Shown one piece after another: positions 1-8,594 of a stretch of DNA of 64,000 bases. The stretch spans positions 573,160-637,159 of the forward strand of contig NZ_BMFK01000001.1 of assembly GCF_014638355.1 (NCBI RefSeq), written 5' to 3'. The translations under genes were made by a program, and so were the position numbers. Each line of letters starts with the position of its first letter. Position 1 is the first letter of the stretch. The DNA comes from Priestia taiwanensis (GTDB lineage: Bacteria; Bacillota; Bacilli; Bacillales; Bacillaceae_G). Below the pieces are notes generated by a model that worked only from the letters and a program-made list of their open reading frames with translations, did not search any database and had not been told where the DNA came from.

Positions 1-1
1 A

Positions 2-2497
2 ATGCAATTGACTGGGCGTATTGTTGATAATTTAGAGAATCAACTTGAGCAATCAAAGCGCGCATATGGCGAGAACAGTGTGGAAGTAAGGCAATTGGAA
101 GCTAAATTGAATGATGCGAAGAGTTCCGTTAAAAGTTTCGAGCGCTCTCTTGATAATCTTGGGAAAGAAGCTAAAGACACTGGAGATGATATGGAACAAT
201 TAGGTAAAAAAATGGACCTAAACAACCTTATGGAAGCTGGTGAAATACTGCAAGGTATTAGTGATCAGTTAATTGAAATTGGCAAAATGGCTATGGAAGT
301 TGCAAAAGACTTTGCTAAATCACAAAAGCACATGAAATTGTCCCTTGGATTGACTGAGAAAGAGGCAATTAAGTTAAGTAAAGTAGCGCAAGAAGTGTGG
401 AAAAATGGATTTGGTACTGAGCTATCTGAAGCCACAGATGCTGTAGGTCAGTTGTATGGACTTCTTGGTGAAACACCTGATGCAGACTTACAAAAGCTAT
501 CACAAGGAGTATTAAGGTTATCGGATGTATTTGGATTAGATGTAACGGAAGCCTTGACGGGGGCAGGTAGCTTAATAAGAAACTTTGGCATGGAAGGAGA
601 AGAAGCACTTGACTACATCACATTTGCTCTACAGCGTACCACAGGTCAATTCCGTGTAGATTTTGCGGACGCATTAACGGAGCTTATGCCAACGTTCAAG
701 GGTATGGGTGCAACAGCAGATGAAGCCTTTGAAATGATGATTGCAGCACAAGAGTCCGGAATGGAAAACTTCGATGCACTTTCATCCCTTACACAAGGAT
801 TCACTGACAATATTTCAGTTGGTGGAGAAGACATACAGGATTTGTTTAAATCGTTGGGCGGTGATGCTAACAAGACCTTCAAAGAGTTTGAAAAAGGTGG
901 AGCAACTGCATATGACGTGTTTGTTGCGACTGCTCAGCAACTTGGAGATATGAATGATAAAACGAAAAGAAATCAATTAGGTGCTGAAATATTTGGTGAT
1001 GTATGGAATGAAGCTGGAGGTGATGCAATTACAAGTTTAGGTTTCGTTAATGGAAAGATTGGTGAAACAAATGGAAAGTTGGATGAAATGGCAGAAAAGA
1101 ACCCGGTTGGAAGTCTTGATGCTTCATTAAGGGATTTAAAATCAAATTTTGAGCCAGTAGGAAAAACCATAACAGAAGGTATGATCCCTATTATTGATGG
1201 ACTTAGCAAGCTAACTGACTTATTTGGTAAGTTACCAGAATCAACGCAGATATTTGTTGGTGTATTAGGAGTAATGGCAGTTGCAGCGGCAATACTTATA
1301 CCGATTGTTGCGGCTCTCGTAGTTTCATTTGGAGCGTTAAATATTGCATTAGTTCCCTTTATAGCAATTGCAATGGGCGTTGCGGCTGCTATAACAGCAG
1401 TTATATTAGTAATAAAAAACTGGGGTGCAATAACTGACTGGCTTTCTGAAAAATGGGAAGAGTTTTCCACATGGTTCAGTGAATTGTGGGTTCAAATAGA
1501 ACAATTATGCAAAGATGCCTGGTCTTCTATTTCTTCATTTTTTAAAGAAGCAGCAGCTAAATTTATGGAATATTGGATACCTATTGCTGAGTTCTTTAGT
1601 CAATTGTGGTCGGATATTGTTACAACTGCAACCGATTGGTGGTCACAGTTAACTTTAGCATGGGAAGAAACATGGTCTACTATTATGACAGTATTAGACC
1701 CTATGATTTCGTTTTTAACTACGATACTAGAAGGTGCTTGGTTACTTATTACAGCGGGGGCGCAAATTGCGTGGTTAGCATTTAAGGAATACATTATTAA
1801 CCCTGTAGGTGATGCATTTAACTGGGTAAGCGGAAAGCTTGGTGAATTAGTTGGCTGGCTTTCTGGAAAATGGGGAGAGATAAAATCAGCAACATCTCAA
1901 GCGTGGTCTATGGTCAAAGAAAATATTATCAATCCAATTGGTGATGCGTACAATAGTGTGGTTGGAAAAATCGGTGATATGTACAATTCAGTTGTCGATA
2001 AATTCAATTCTATTAAGAATGCTGCATCTGAGAAGTTTGAAGATGCTAAGAATGCCATGATAAATCCAATAAAAAGCGCCTACGAAACTGTGAAAGAATG
2101 GATTAATAAAGTTAAAGGATTCTTTAGTGACCTTGTTTTAAAAATACCTACACCCGAAATGCCGAAGTTACCACATTTTTCACTAGAAACAAACACAAAA
2201 AGTTTCTTTGGTAAGGAAATAACTTATCCAACTGGGATTGATGTGGAATGGCGTGCAAAAGGTGGTATTTTCACTAGACCAACAATCTTTGGAATGACTA
2301 ATGGGAAACTTCAAGGTGCTGGGGAAGCAGGGCCGGAAGCTGTGCTTCCACTAAACGAAAAAACTCTTGGTGAGATTGGAAAGGGCATCGCTAAATCAAT
2401 GGGTGGAACTCATATAACAATTAACACTCACGATGATCCAAAAGCTATCGAAAGAGCCATGGAACGAGCACTTAGACGTGTATCATTCGGAATGTAG
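2..2497 (+). CDS. Phage tail tape measure protein (5' partial)
   Basis: The frame is open to the left window edge, so the N-terminus is missing and the first Met seen is probably internal. About 831 residues are visible. They start with a coiled coil (about 1-70, rich in E, K, Q and D) and a TP901-like tape measure core. A very hydrophobic block follows at about 415-475, then Trp-rich repeated segments (about 480-640) and short amphipathic repeats containing INPIGDAYNSV-like units. The last residues carry the AGEAGPEAVLPL motif, common near the C-terminus of siphovirus tape measures. The protein sets tail length and helps DNA entry. The distal tail gene follows 11 bases after the stop, the usual siphovirus order. 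Confidence 0.88.
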   Translation: MQLTGRIVDNLENQLEQSKRAYGENSVEVRQLEAKLNDAKSSVKSFERSLDNLGKEAKDTGDDMEQLGKKMDLNNLMEAGEILQGISDQLIEIGKMAMEVAKDFAKSQKHMKLSLGLTEKEAIKLSKVAQEVWKNGFGTELSEATDAVGQLYGLLGETPDADLQKLSQGVLRLSDVFGLDVTEALTGAGSLIRNFGMEGEEALDYITFALQRTTGQFRVDFADALTELMPTFKGMGATADEAFEMMIAAQESGMENFDALSSLTQGFTDNISVGGEDIQDLFKSLGGDANKTFKEFEKGGATAYDVFVATAQQLGDMNDKTKRNQLGAEIFGDVWNEAGGDAITSLGFVNGKIGETNGKLDEMAEKNPVGSLDASLRDLKSNFEPVGKTITEGMIPIIDGLSKLTDLFGKLPESTQIFVGVLGVMAVAAAILIPIVAALVVSFGALNIALVPFIAIAMGVAAAITAVILVIKNWGAITDWLSEKWEEFSTWFSELWVQIEQLCKDAWSSISSFFKEAAAKFMEYWIPIAEFFSQLWSDIVTTATDWWSQLTLAWEETWSTIMTVLDPMISFLTTILEGAWLLITAGAQIAWLAFKEYIINPVGDAFNWVSGKLGELVGWLSGKWGEIKSATSQAWSMVKENIINPIGDAYNSVVGKIGDMYNSVVDKFNSIKNAASEKFEDAKNAMINPIKSAYETVKEWINKVKGFFSDLVLKIPTPEMPKLPHFSLETNTKSFFGKEITYPTGIDVEWRAKGGIFTRPTIFGMTNGKLQGAGEAGPEAVLPLNEKTLGEIGKGIAKSMGGTHITINTHDDPKAIERAMERALRRVSFGM

Positions 2498-2508
2498 GAG
2501 GTAATTAC

Positions 2509-3396
2509 TTGATTATACAGGGATTGAAAATAACCAATGCTAAAGGCGAATCAATCGAATTTAATAATCACTTTCGTCTAAATGATGATTTTGATTTAAA
2601 TGCATTGGGTGCAACTGTGAATTATACAGATAGCACAGAAGATGGATCTAATTATCAAAATACTAAGTTGGAAAATAGGGACTTTGATGTTCCTTTCTTT
2701 ATACACAAAACAGTTTCTGAAGCTTGGTGGATTGAAGAACAACGCAACTTAGCCCACAAAGTATTTAATCCTAAGTCTAATCCAATGCGTTTAGATCTCG
2801 TTACACCAGCAGGCGAAAAGTATTATATGAATGCTAATTTAGAAGGAACACCTGTCTTTCCAAAAGGGGAAGAAAATAGTAATGAAATTTGGCAAGATGG
2901 GTTACTTCAATTTAGCGCTAATGATCCATATATCTACAGTCAAACGGAAACCAAAGTAGATATTGCAGTGTGGAACTCTTCATTTGAATTTCCATTAGAG
3001 ACACCAGTAACAGGTATAGAATTTGGATACCGTTCACCGTCTTTGATTGTCAATGTACTGAATGAAGGACAAGATTCTACAGGTATGATGATTCGTTTTA
3101 AAGCGACTGGAACATTAAAAAATCCTAATTTAATAAACGTTAATACTTATGAATCATTAAAAATTAATACTACTATGTTGTCGGGTGATGTCATCGAGGT
3201 ATCGACGTATAAGCGGAAAAAGTCAGTTAAATTAATTAGAAATAACATTGAAACGAACATATTCAACCGTTTGGACTTAGAGAGTAAATTCTTACAACTA
3301 GAAACAGGCGATAACCTGTTTCGCTATAATGCCGATACGGGTATTGATAATTTAGAGGTGTCCATGAATTTCACACCTCGAATGTTGGGGGTGTAA
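2509..3396 (+). CDS. Phage distal tail protein (Dit-like)
   Basis: This 295-residue protein resembles the siphovirus tail component family that includes Dit of SPP1-like phages, which forms the hub joining tail tube and tip. The N-terminus (IQGLKITNAKGESIEF, about 2-17) and the segment with DVPFFIHKTVSEAWWIEEQR (about 59-78) are typical. The start is TTG, chosen because TAGGAGG lies 8 bases before it and no better Met is near. It sits between the tape measure and the tail-tip protein, the conserved position for Dit. Assignment rests on position and on sequence impression. Confidence 0.75.
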   Translation: MIIQGLKITNAKGESIEFNNHFRLNDDFDLNALGATVNYTDSTEDGSNYQNTKLENRDFDVPFFIHKTVSEAWWIEEQRNLAHKVFNPKSNPMRLDLVTPAGEKYYMNANLEGTPVFPKGEENSNEIWQDGLLQFSANDPYIYSQTETKVDIAVWNSSFEFPLETPVTGIEFGYRSPSLIVNVLNEGQDSTGMMIRFKATGTLKNPNLINVNTYESLKINTTMLSGDVIEVSTYKRKKSVKLIRNNIETNIFNRLDLESKFLQLETGDNLFRYNADTGIDNLEVSMNFTPRMLGV

Positions 3397-3397
3397 C

Positions 3398-4504
3398 ATG
3401 GAAATCTTTGTATTTGACCTTTATTTCAATAGATTGGGCGTAATCGATGATTTTATTAGTCTAAAGATTGAACGTAATTATGATAAATTGAGTGAGTTAG
3501 AAATGTCTATAGATGCTAATAGCGATGCTATTAAGTTACTAAAAGCGGGCCATATATTAGCTAAATCAAATGATTTAAAGCATGGTTATTTAATTATGAC
3601 GGATGAATATCAAGACCAAAAATCTAGTCAATTAAATATCATTGCACCATCTTTAAATATTCTACTGAATAGAAGACTCATCACAGGTCAACAGACTTAT
3701 AAAGGCAATGCAGAAGATGTTATCTACAGTTTTATTAATAACAATGCAATTGCAACGAGTGTTAATCGAGTATTGCCAAACTTCTATATCGACAATGTGA
3801 AAAGATGCGGATTAAGCAATGATGAAATTTCTATAAGTAATAAATACTTAGATGATGCGACATATCAAAATTGTAAAAAACATGACGTATCTTTCGACGT
3901 TATTTTTGATATACCGAACAAGAAATATCATGTAGTCGTGTGGAAGGGAACTGACCGAAGCACGCAACAAGATATTAACTCGCATGTCATTTTCTCAAAA
4001 GAGCGTGAAAATGTAATACGTCAACACTATGTAGAGAGTATTAGTGATTATAAAAACGTAGCAATTGTCGCTGGTGAAGGCGAAGGATTAATGAGGAAAT
4101 ATGCCACTGTGAACGATAATCTAAAAGGATTTGATAGAATAGAAGCTTTCGTCGATGCACGCGATTTACAGAGTAAATATAAAAATGAAAATGGCGACGA
4201 AATTACCCTTCCTGATGCTGAATATACAAAATTACTAAATGAACGTGGGGAGAGTAAGTTATCTGAATATCAAAAAATCACGACGTTTGAAAGTGAAGTG
4301 GATTTGTATGCCAATCACGTATTTGGCACGGATTATGCAATGGGTGATATTGTTAGTGTCAAAAATGATGACCTTGGCATTATCATGCATCCTCGAATAG
4401 TTAGCACTCTCGAAACATACAACAAACAGGGTAAAGAATTGGATATCAAATTCGGGACAAACATTCCTACGTTGACGGAAAAAATAAAAAGGATGGTGAA
4501 ATGA
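3398..4504 (+). CDS. Phage tail-tip / Gp37-like minor structural protein
   Basis: This 368-residue protein begins MEIFVFDLYFNRLGVIDDF and continues with a beta-rich segment (IERNYDKLSELEMSI). That pattern is typical of the siphovirus ReqiPepy6 Gp37-like or tail-endopeptidase hub family that follows Dit. The start lies one base after the Dit stop and is preceded by GGGGGTGT, implying translational coupling. No peptidase catalytic residues can be named with confidence, so an enzymatic role is not claimed. The stop overlaps the next start by four bases. Confidence 0.65.
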   Translation: MEIFVFDLYFNRLGVIDDFISLKIERNYDKLSELEMSIDANSDAIKLLKAGHILAKSNDLKHGYLIMTDEYQDQKSSQLNIIAPSLNILLNRRLITGQQTYKGNAEDVIYSFINNNAIATSVNRVLPNFYIDNVKRCGLSNDEISISNKYLDDATYQNCKKHDVSFDVIFDIPNKKYHVVVWKGTDRSTQQDINSHVIFSKERENVIRQHYVESISDYKNVAIVAGEGEGLMRKYATVNDNLKGFDRIEAFVDARDLQSKYKNENGDEITLPDAEYTKLLNERGESKLSEYQKITTFESEVDLYANHVFGTDYAMGDIVSVKNDDLGIIMHPRIVSTLETYNKQGKELDIKFGTNIPTLTEKIKRMVK

Positions 4505-5859
4505 TGCCTGAGAAAAGTAGTTTTTTTGACAGCATAAATAAAGATAGACTTTATAATTCTCAAAGCATGGCTGACCATTTTTATCCTGTATTGAGAAACG
4601 GTTATTACCCAAATGAAGGGTATAACCTTCAAGTAGTAGCTGGAACAGGTTTGAATTTAATCTTAAAATCTGGAATGGCGTGGATTGAAGGCAGACATTA
4701 CCGTAACACTTCAGATTTAAATTTAAAGGTAGATGCAGCAGATGGCTTGTTACATCGTAGAGATCGTATTGTAATTAGATGTGATTATATAAATCGTGAA
4801 ATTCGTTCATATGTAAAGAAGGGAGTGAAGGCAAGTTCTCCTGTTGCTCCAACACTGACGCGCAATAGCGATATGTACGAATTAGGCATTGCAGATGTTT
4901 ATATTTCTGCTGGCGCTACGTCGATTAGGCAACAAGACATTACAGATTTACGGATGAACAATAACTTATGCGGTATGGTGCACAGTGTCATCGACCCAGA
5001 TTGGACAAGATTTTTTGACCAGTTTCAAGATTGGTACACCAGCACAACTAAGAAATACGACAGTGATTTTTTAATTTGGTTTAACCGAATAAAGGACATT
5101 TTGGATGGAAATGTTGCTGGTAATCTACAAAATCAGATTGATAAAAAAGCAGATATTTTATCTGCACAGATGAAGAAAATAACACAAGACAATGGCCATG
5201 CATCCATCGTTATTAGTGATAAAAATATAAACATACTTACAGAGATAAACAACCGAGGACCAGGAGTACACACTATAAGCAGCGGACAAGGTGTAAAAGA
5301 TAACCCAGGTACATCTATATATCGAGGGATTGCGGTCGTTGCAGGCCCAACCGTAGGTTTTGTGATATTTAAAGGGACGGACGGAAAACTCTATACTAAT
5401 CACTTAAGTGGCGGAACATGGATGGGATGGTTAGAGCATCTAGCACTAGAAGTAAACGGAGATTTAAAAGTGCCTGGTGATGTCTATTCGAAAGGTAAAA
5501 AAGTAGCAGTGATGAATAGTCCGACTACAACAACGATGTTGCCTGGCTTGAACGGATGGGCGAATTTTGGACAAGGCACCGATCCGATTCGTGTAACAAG
5601 AAGTTCAGACGGAGTAGTTCATTTTTATGGAGTTCTCAAAAATGGAGGGACTGCCTTCGGTACAGTAATGACAAATGTACCTGCGGAATACCGTCCCAAA
5701 GGCATCGTTTGGCATCCAACGCAATCGAAGGATGCAACTGGGCAACGATTCCATTGCGATGTTGAGATACATCCAAACGGAAATGTAATTGCAGGAGGAG
5801 ACGTTCGGAACACATGGATAATTATTAATTGCACATGGAATGCAGGAGATATTTCTTAA
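4501..5859 (+). CDS. Phage receptor-binding / baseplate-type protein
   Basis: This 452-residue protein is probably part of the tail tip or fibre. The first 160 residues carry a segment common in tail-tip proteins of Bacillus phages (MAWIEGRHYRNTSDLNL, then HRRDRIVIRCD). A helical linker at about 165-225 ends LQNQIDKKADI, suggesting a trimeric stalk. The C-terminal part is beta-rich and Gly/Asn-rich (HTISSGQG, FVIFKGTDGKLY, GTVMTNVPAEYRP), typical of a receptor-binding head. Host-specificity domains vary quickly, so the exact receptor cannot be inferred. The start overlaps the upstream stop as ATGATG. Confidence 0.6.
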   Translation: MMPEKSSFFDSINKDRLYNSQSMADHFYPVLRNGYYPNEGYNLQVVAGTGLNLILKSGMAWIEGRHYRNTSDLNLKVDAADGLLHRRDRIVIRCDYINREIRSYVKKGVKASSPVAPTLTRNSDMYELGIADVYISAGATSIRQQDITDLRMNNNLCGMVHSVIDPDWTRFFDQFQDWYTSTTKKYDSDFLIWFNRIKDILDGNVAGNLQNQIDKKADILSAQMKKITQDNGHASIVISDKNINILTEINNRGPGVHTISSGQGVKDNPGTSIYRGIAVVAGPTVGFVIFKGTDGKLYTNHLSGGTWMGWLEHLALEVNGDLKVPGDVYSKGKKVAVMNSPTTTTMLPGLNGWANFGQGTDPIRVTRSSDGVVHFYGVLKNGGTAFGTVMTNVPAEYRPKGIVWHPTQSKDATGQRFHCDVEIHPNGNVIAGGDVRNTWIIINCTWNAGDIS

Positions 5860-5879
5860 GAGAGGTGAGAAAGATAAAT

Positions 5880-6188
5880 ATGATATTAGTATATGTGATT
5901 GATGAAAATGGTTATTTTATCGAAACACAAACAATAGAAGAAAAAGAAATAGTAATAGATAAACACATTACATTCGCATGGTCGGAAGGAATGTTTAGAC
6001 CTAAGTATGATTTTGTGAGTAAGCAATGGAAAGAAGATATGACGCAAGCTGAAATCGATGCAGCGTTAAATACACCACCGACTCCTACACCAGAGCAAAT
6101 CATGAAGAAATATATAACAGCTTTGGAACTTAAACTTTTAGGACTTCAAAGCGAAGTAGAAACATTAAAAAATGGAAGCGTGCAGTAG
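5880..6188 (+). CDS. Small phage tail-region protein (XkdW-like)
   Basis: This 102-residue protein starts at the ATG behind AGAGGTGAG rather than at an upstream in-frame codon inside the fibre gene. It has a short beta-rich N-terminus (MILVYVIDENGYFI), a Trp-containing centre (FAWSEGMFRPKYDF) and a Pro-rich hinge (NTPPTPTPEQ). A C-terminal coiled coil follows (about 77-100). Proteins of this shape sit between the fibre and lysis genes in PBSX-like and B. cereus prophages and may be fibre-assembly or attachment factors. The function is not established. Confidence 0.55.
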   Translation: MILVYVIDENGYFIETQTIEEKEIVIDKHITFAWSEGMFRPKYDFVSKQWKEDMTQAEIDAALNTPPTPTPEQIMKKYITALELKLLGLQSEVETLKNGSVQ

Positions 6189-6226
6189 CAGGCTTTTTTA
6201 TTTTGTCTTGAAAGGGGTGGGGGACA

Positions 6227-6505
6227 GTGGAGAAAGGAAACGAAAAAGTTGCGGTTGCTGTATTGAAAGCCGAACTTAAAAGTCTTAGTAATTCAATAGA
6301 AAGAATTGAAAGTTTTTTGCTTCGTAACCAAGAAAATGCACTGCCACGAAGTGAAGCAGAATTGAAGTTCAAACAAATGAAAGATGAAATTAACGAAATC
6401 AAGAATGATAAGAAACAGGAGAGAAGTGCAAAAGAAGCTCGTTTTGTTAGCTGGTGCGCTTTGGCAGTTACGTTAGTATTTAGTGTTTTAAACTATATGA
6501 AATGA
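6227..6505 (+). CDS. XhlA-like hemolysin/holin accessory protein
   Basis: This 92-residue protein starts at GTG behind GAAAGGGGTGGGGG. A long charged coiled coil (about 10-70) is followed by a single C-terminal membrane segment (about 73-89). That is the layout of XhlA, a membrane-associated partner of the phage holin in B. subtilis PBSX. It lies directly upstream of a small holin and an amidase, so it belongs to the lysis cassette. Confidence 0.75.
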   Translation: MEKGNEKVAVAVLKAELKSLSNSIERIESFLLRNQENALPRSEAELKFKQMKDEINEIKNDKKQERSAKEARFVSWCALAVTLVFSVLNYMK

Positions 6506-6515
6506 GGGAAATGAT

Positions 6516-6740
6516 ATGAGAGAGAAATTGAGGAACAAAGGTTTATGGCTGGCTTTATTCGCATTGTTAGGAATGATTTTAATGGATACTGTACCTAATT
6601 TTGATGCAGGGCGTTATGAGCAGTATGTAGATGTTATTTTAATGATTTTAGTTGGTGCAGGTGTTATTTCTAATCCAAACGCTGGTAAGTGGTTCGTCGA
6701 TACAGAATCAGAAAATAAAAATGATGGAGGTACAAAATAA
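6516..6740 (+). CDS. Phage holin (phi LC3 / XhlB type)
   Basis: This 74-residue protein has two predicted membrane segments (about 9-26 and 38-55) around a short acidic loop, and a charged C-terminal tail. The start LRNKGLWLALFALL and the segment VGAGVISNPNAGKWF match the small-holin pattern (NKxFWLAL, then a second helix with GIxxDPTT-like sequence). It would permeabilise the membrane at the end of the phage cycle so that the amidase reaches the wall. Its stop overlaps the amidase start (TAATG). Confidence 0.75.
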   Translation: MREKLRNKGLWLALFALLGMILMDTVPNFDAGRYEQYVDVILMILVGAGVISNPNAGKWFVDTESENKNDGGTK

Positions 6741-7522
6741 TGAAAATCGGATTAAGAATGGGTCATACAATTTTAACGAATGGTAGAAATACTTGTGCTG
6801 TAGGATTAGTAAATGAGTATACGGAAGTGCGACGAATCGGCAGATATGTGAAAGAATATCTAGAAGCGCAAGGTCATACTGTTATTGATTGTACGCCACC
6901 TGATCGCACATGTCGTGACCAAGGTCAAGAGTTAGCGTATGGCGTCAATAAAGCTAATAGTAATAAAGTAGACTTATTTATTAGCTTACATTTAAATGCT
7001 TCAAACAGTGAAGGTGATGGGGTAGAAGTTTACTATTATAATGGCGATGCAGAAGGGAAGCGTCTTGCACAAAGTGTGTGTAATCAAATTGCAAAGTTTG
7101 GTTATGATAATCGTGGTGCTAGAACAAAAGCATTGTACGAGATTAATAATACACGTATGCGTGCTATTTTAGTCGAATCATTCTTTATTGATAACGCAGC
7201 AGATGTAAAACGTTATAATAATGACCCAGAGAAGGTTGCACGTGCAATTGTAGAAGGTGTGACAGGTAAAACAGTTGTTCAAGAACAGAAGAGCTATCGT
7301 ATTTTCATGGGTGATTTTGATACAGTAGAATGGGCAGCAGACACAATAAAGAAAGTTAAAACGCTATTACCTAATTACGGTGTGTGGGAATTGTGTCTAG
7401 AAGGTGGAAGCCATCGTATCGTTATCGGTGATTTCAACACTAAGCAGTGGGGTGATGAAACATTAGCTAAGTTAGAAAAAGCCTTCCCGGGTTACGGCAA
7501 GTGGATTCAACCTATAGAATAA
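6740..7522 (+). CDS. Phage endolysin, N-acetylmuramoyl-L-alanine amidase
   Basis: This 260-residue zinc amidase cuts the bond between MurNAc and L-Ala of peptidoglycan. The catalytic amidase_3 domain covers about 1-178. It shows LRMGHTI near the N-terminus (zinc His), the metal-site segment ISLHLNAS, and LVESFFIDN with the catalytic Glu. The C-terminal 75 residues contain two copies of a short cell-wall-binding motif (RIFMGDFDT and RIVIGDFNT), a SPOR-like pair. There is no signal peptide, as expected for holin-dependent release. It is the last obvious phage gene on the plus strand and marks the right end of the late operon. Confidence 0.9.
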   Translation: MKIGLRMGHTILTNGRNTCAVGLVNEYTEVRRIGRYVKEYLEAQGHTVIDCTPPDRTCRDQGQELAYGVNKANSNKVDLFISLHLNASNSEGDGVEVYYYNGDAEGKRLAQSVCNQIAKFGYDNRGARTKALYEINNTRMRAILVESFFIDNAADVKRYNNDPEKVARAIVEGVTGKTVVQEQKSYRIFMGDFDTVEWAADTIKKVKTLLPNYGVWELCLEGGSHRIVIGDFNTKQWGDETLAKLEKAFPGYGKWIQPIE

Positions 7523-7524
7523 AA

Positions 7525-7562
7525 TTAAGCAACGTGCTGCCGTAACACGTCGCCCTTTTGTT
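7525..7562 (+). terminator. Possible terminator of the phage late operon
   Basis: An imperfect hairpin (GCAACGTG ... CACGTCGC) followed by CCCTTTTG lies just after the amidase stop. The stem is short and the U tract weak, so this is only a likely end of the late transcript. Confidence 0.35.
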
Positions 7563-7645
7563 AATGTTGATGGAGAAAAGAACATGACTTCCTTACAAAA
7601 ACGTTTTAATTAACAAATGAATGTTAATTTGTTAGGGGCGATTGA

Positions 7646-7759
7646 TTAGTAAGAATAGGAATCCTTGCAATAGCTACATTTATTTTTTTGTTTGTTTTTA
7701 CGATCATTTTTGTTTGAATAAGATTTTTTACAATCATAATTTTGCTTACGTTGACACAT
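7646..7759 (-). CDS. 37-residue basic, Cys/Tyr-rich peptide
   Basis: A small gene below usual length cut-offs. The ATG is preceded by AGGAGG with an 8-base gap, and the frame runs 37 codons to TAA. The peptide is strongly basic and Asn-rich (KNDRKNKQKNK). It carries four Cys, the last two in a CSYC pair, and ends SYSY. The CxxC spacing could bind metal or form disulfides. I do not recognise a family. It lies in the otherwise gene-poor prophage tail and is read against the phage late genes, so it may be a phage-borne lysogenic gene. The strong ribosome site is the main support. Confidence 0.5.
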   Translation of the reverse strand: MCQRKQNYDCKKSYSNKNDRKNKQKNKCSYCKDSYSY

Positions 7760-8004
7760 AATGAATTCCTCCTAAATATATTTTATATAATGGTGTGGGC
7801 ATCACCATGTTTTTATAATATGGTAGTTTCATCTTTTGGAACTAGCCATATGTTGAATTTAAAGTTAAATGGATAAGAATCATGTATATATTACTTATTT
7901 AATTCTAATAATAAGAAACATGATAATAATTGTTGTATTTATCTCTAGTACACAAACATTCATGTAAAAAGATGGCTTGCAATTATTATCTGGTTGAAAA
8001 GCAT

Positions 8005-8040
8005 AAAAACAACGTTCTTTACAGTGGGAACGTTGTTTTT
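8005..8040. terminator. Symmetric hairpin, bidirectional terminator
   Basis: A perfect 13-bp stem (AAAAACAACGTTC / GAACGTTGTTTTT) encloses a 10-base loop. A-rich and U-rich flanks allow it to stop transcription from either side. Confidence 0.75.
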
Positions 8041-8251
8041 ATTTGTAATGACTATTGTGTGACAAAATAAAATAAAGACGACTATTATTACATGTCGCCT
8101 TCATTCATTACTTACTACTTATCATGGAGTTCTTAAATACATTCCTGATGTACGATTATTATAATCACATTGTTAATGGATTATGCACTAAATTTGGAAT
8201 TGTAATGCTGTGTACATATTATACGTGTTGCTTAATTCAGAACGGAAGAAA

Positions 8252-8270
8252 TGACCACATTTTTGACCAC
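8252..8270 (+). repeat. Paired TGACCAC repeat, copy 1
   Basis: TGACCAC occurs twice, separated by five bases (ATTTT). The pair recurs about 180 bases downstream. Short direct repeats like these near a prophage end resemble arm-type sites bound by the N-terminal domain of tyrosine integrases. This role is inferred. Confidence 0.5.
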
Positions 8271-8432
8271 AATTTGAATGAAAAATAACGAAAAAATATA
8301 GAAGAAGTGAATTGACTTATCCTCAGAAATATAGAATTATAGCCACATTTGAACAATTATGAATATATATGTACCTCATTAATCAAACGTGTAATTTAAA
8401 CTCTTATTGATGTTGAAGTTGATTCAAGAATA

Positions 8433-8450
8433 TGACCACATTTTGACCAC
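8433..8450 (+). repeat. Paired TGACCAC repeat, copy 2
   Basis: Second occurrence of the TGACCAC pair, here with a 4-base spacer (ATTT). A weaker AGCCACATTTGAAC element lies between the copies at about 8341. Together they suggest a set of arm-type integrase sites. Confidence 0.5.
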
Positions 8451-8520
8451 ATTTTATATAAAAACCTCCGAAAATCTAAGAAAATAGCTACTATATCCCA
8501 ATAAATCATAGTAAACAAGA

Positions 8521-8566
8521 AAGTGCCGAAAACCCTTTCATATCAAGGTTTTTCAGCACTTTTTTC
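8521..8566. terminator. Hairpin at the prophage/chromosome boundary
   Basis: AAGTGCCGAAAACC pairs with GGTTTTTCAGCACTT (one unpaired base) around a loop containing CATATCAA, and a run of T follows. It can terminate the minus-strand neighbour gene (stop at 8595) and the phage side. The inner part, ACCCTTTCATATCAAGGT, is an imperfect dyad of the size used as a core site by tyrosine integrases, so it may also be the attachment core. Confidence 0.6.
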
Positions 8567-8594
8567 TTTTTGGAGCAGTACGAAATGAACACCA

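Larger units (their letters stand above)
7763..8594. other. Gene-poor AT-rich prophage tail
   Basis: About 830 bases with no convincing coding sequence. It contains a symmetrical hairpin (8005-8040), two TGACCAC repeat pairs (8252-8270 and 8433-8450) and a final hairpin (8521-8566). The composition and the paired repeats suggest the attachment-site arm of the prophage. I see no integrase here; it would be at the other prophage end, outside the window. Confidence 0.6.
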
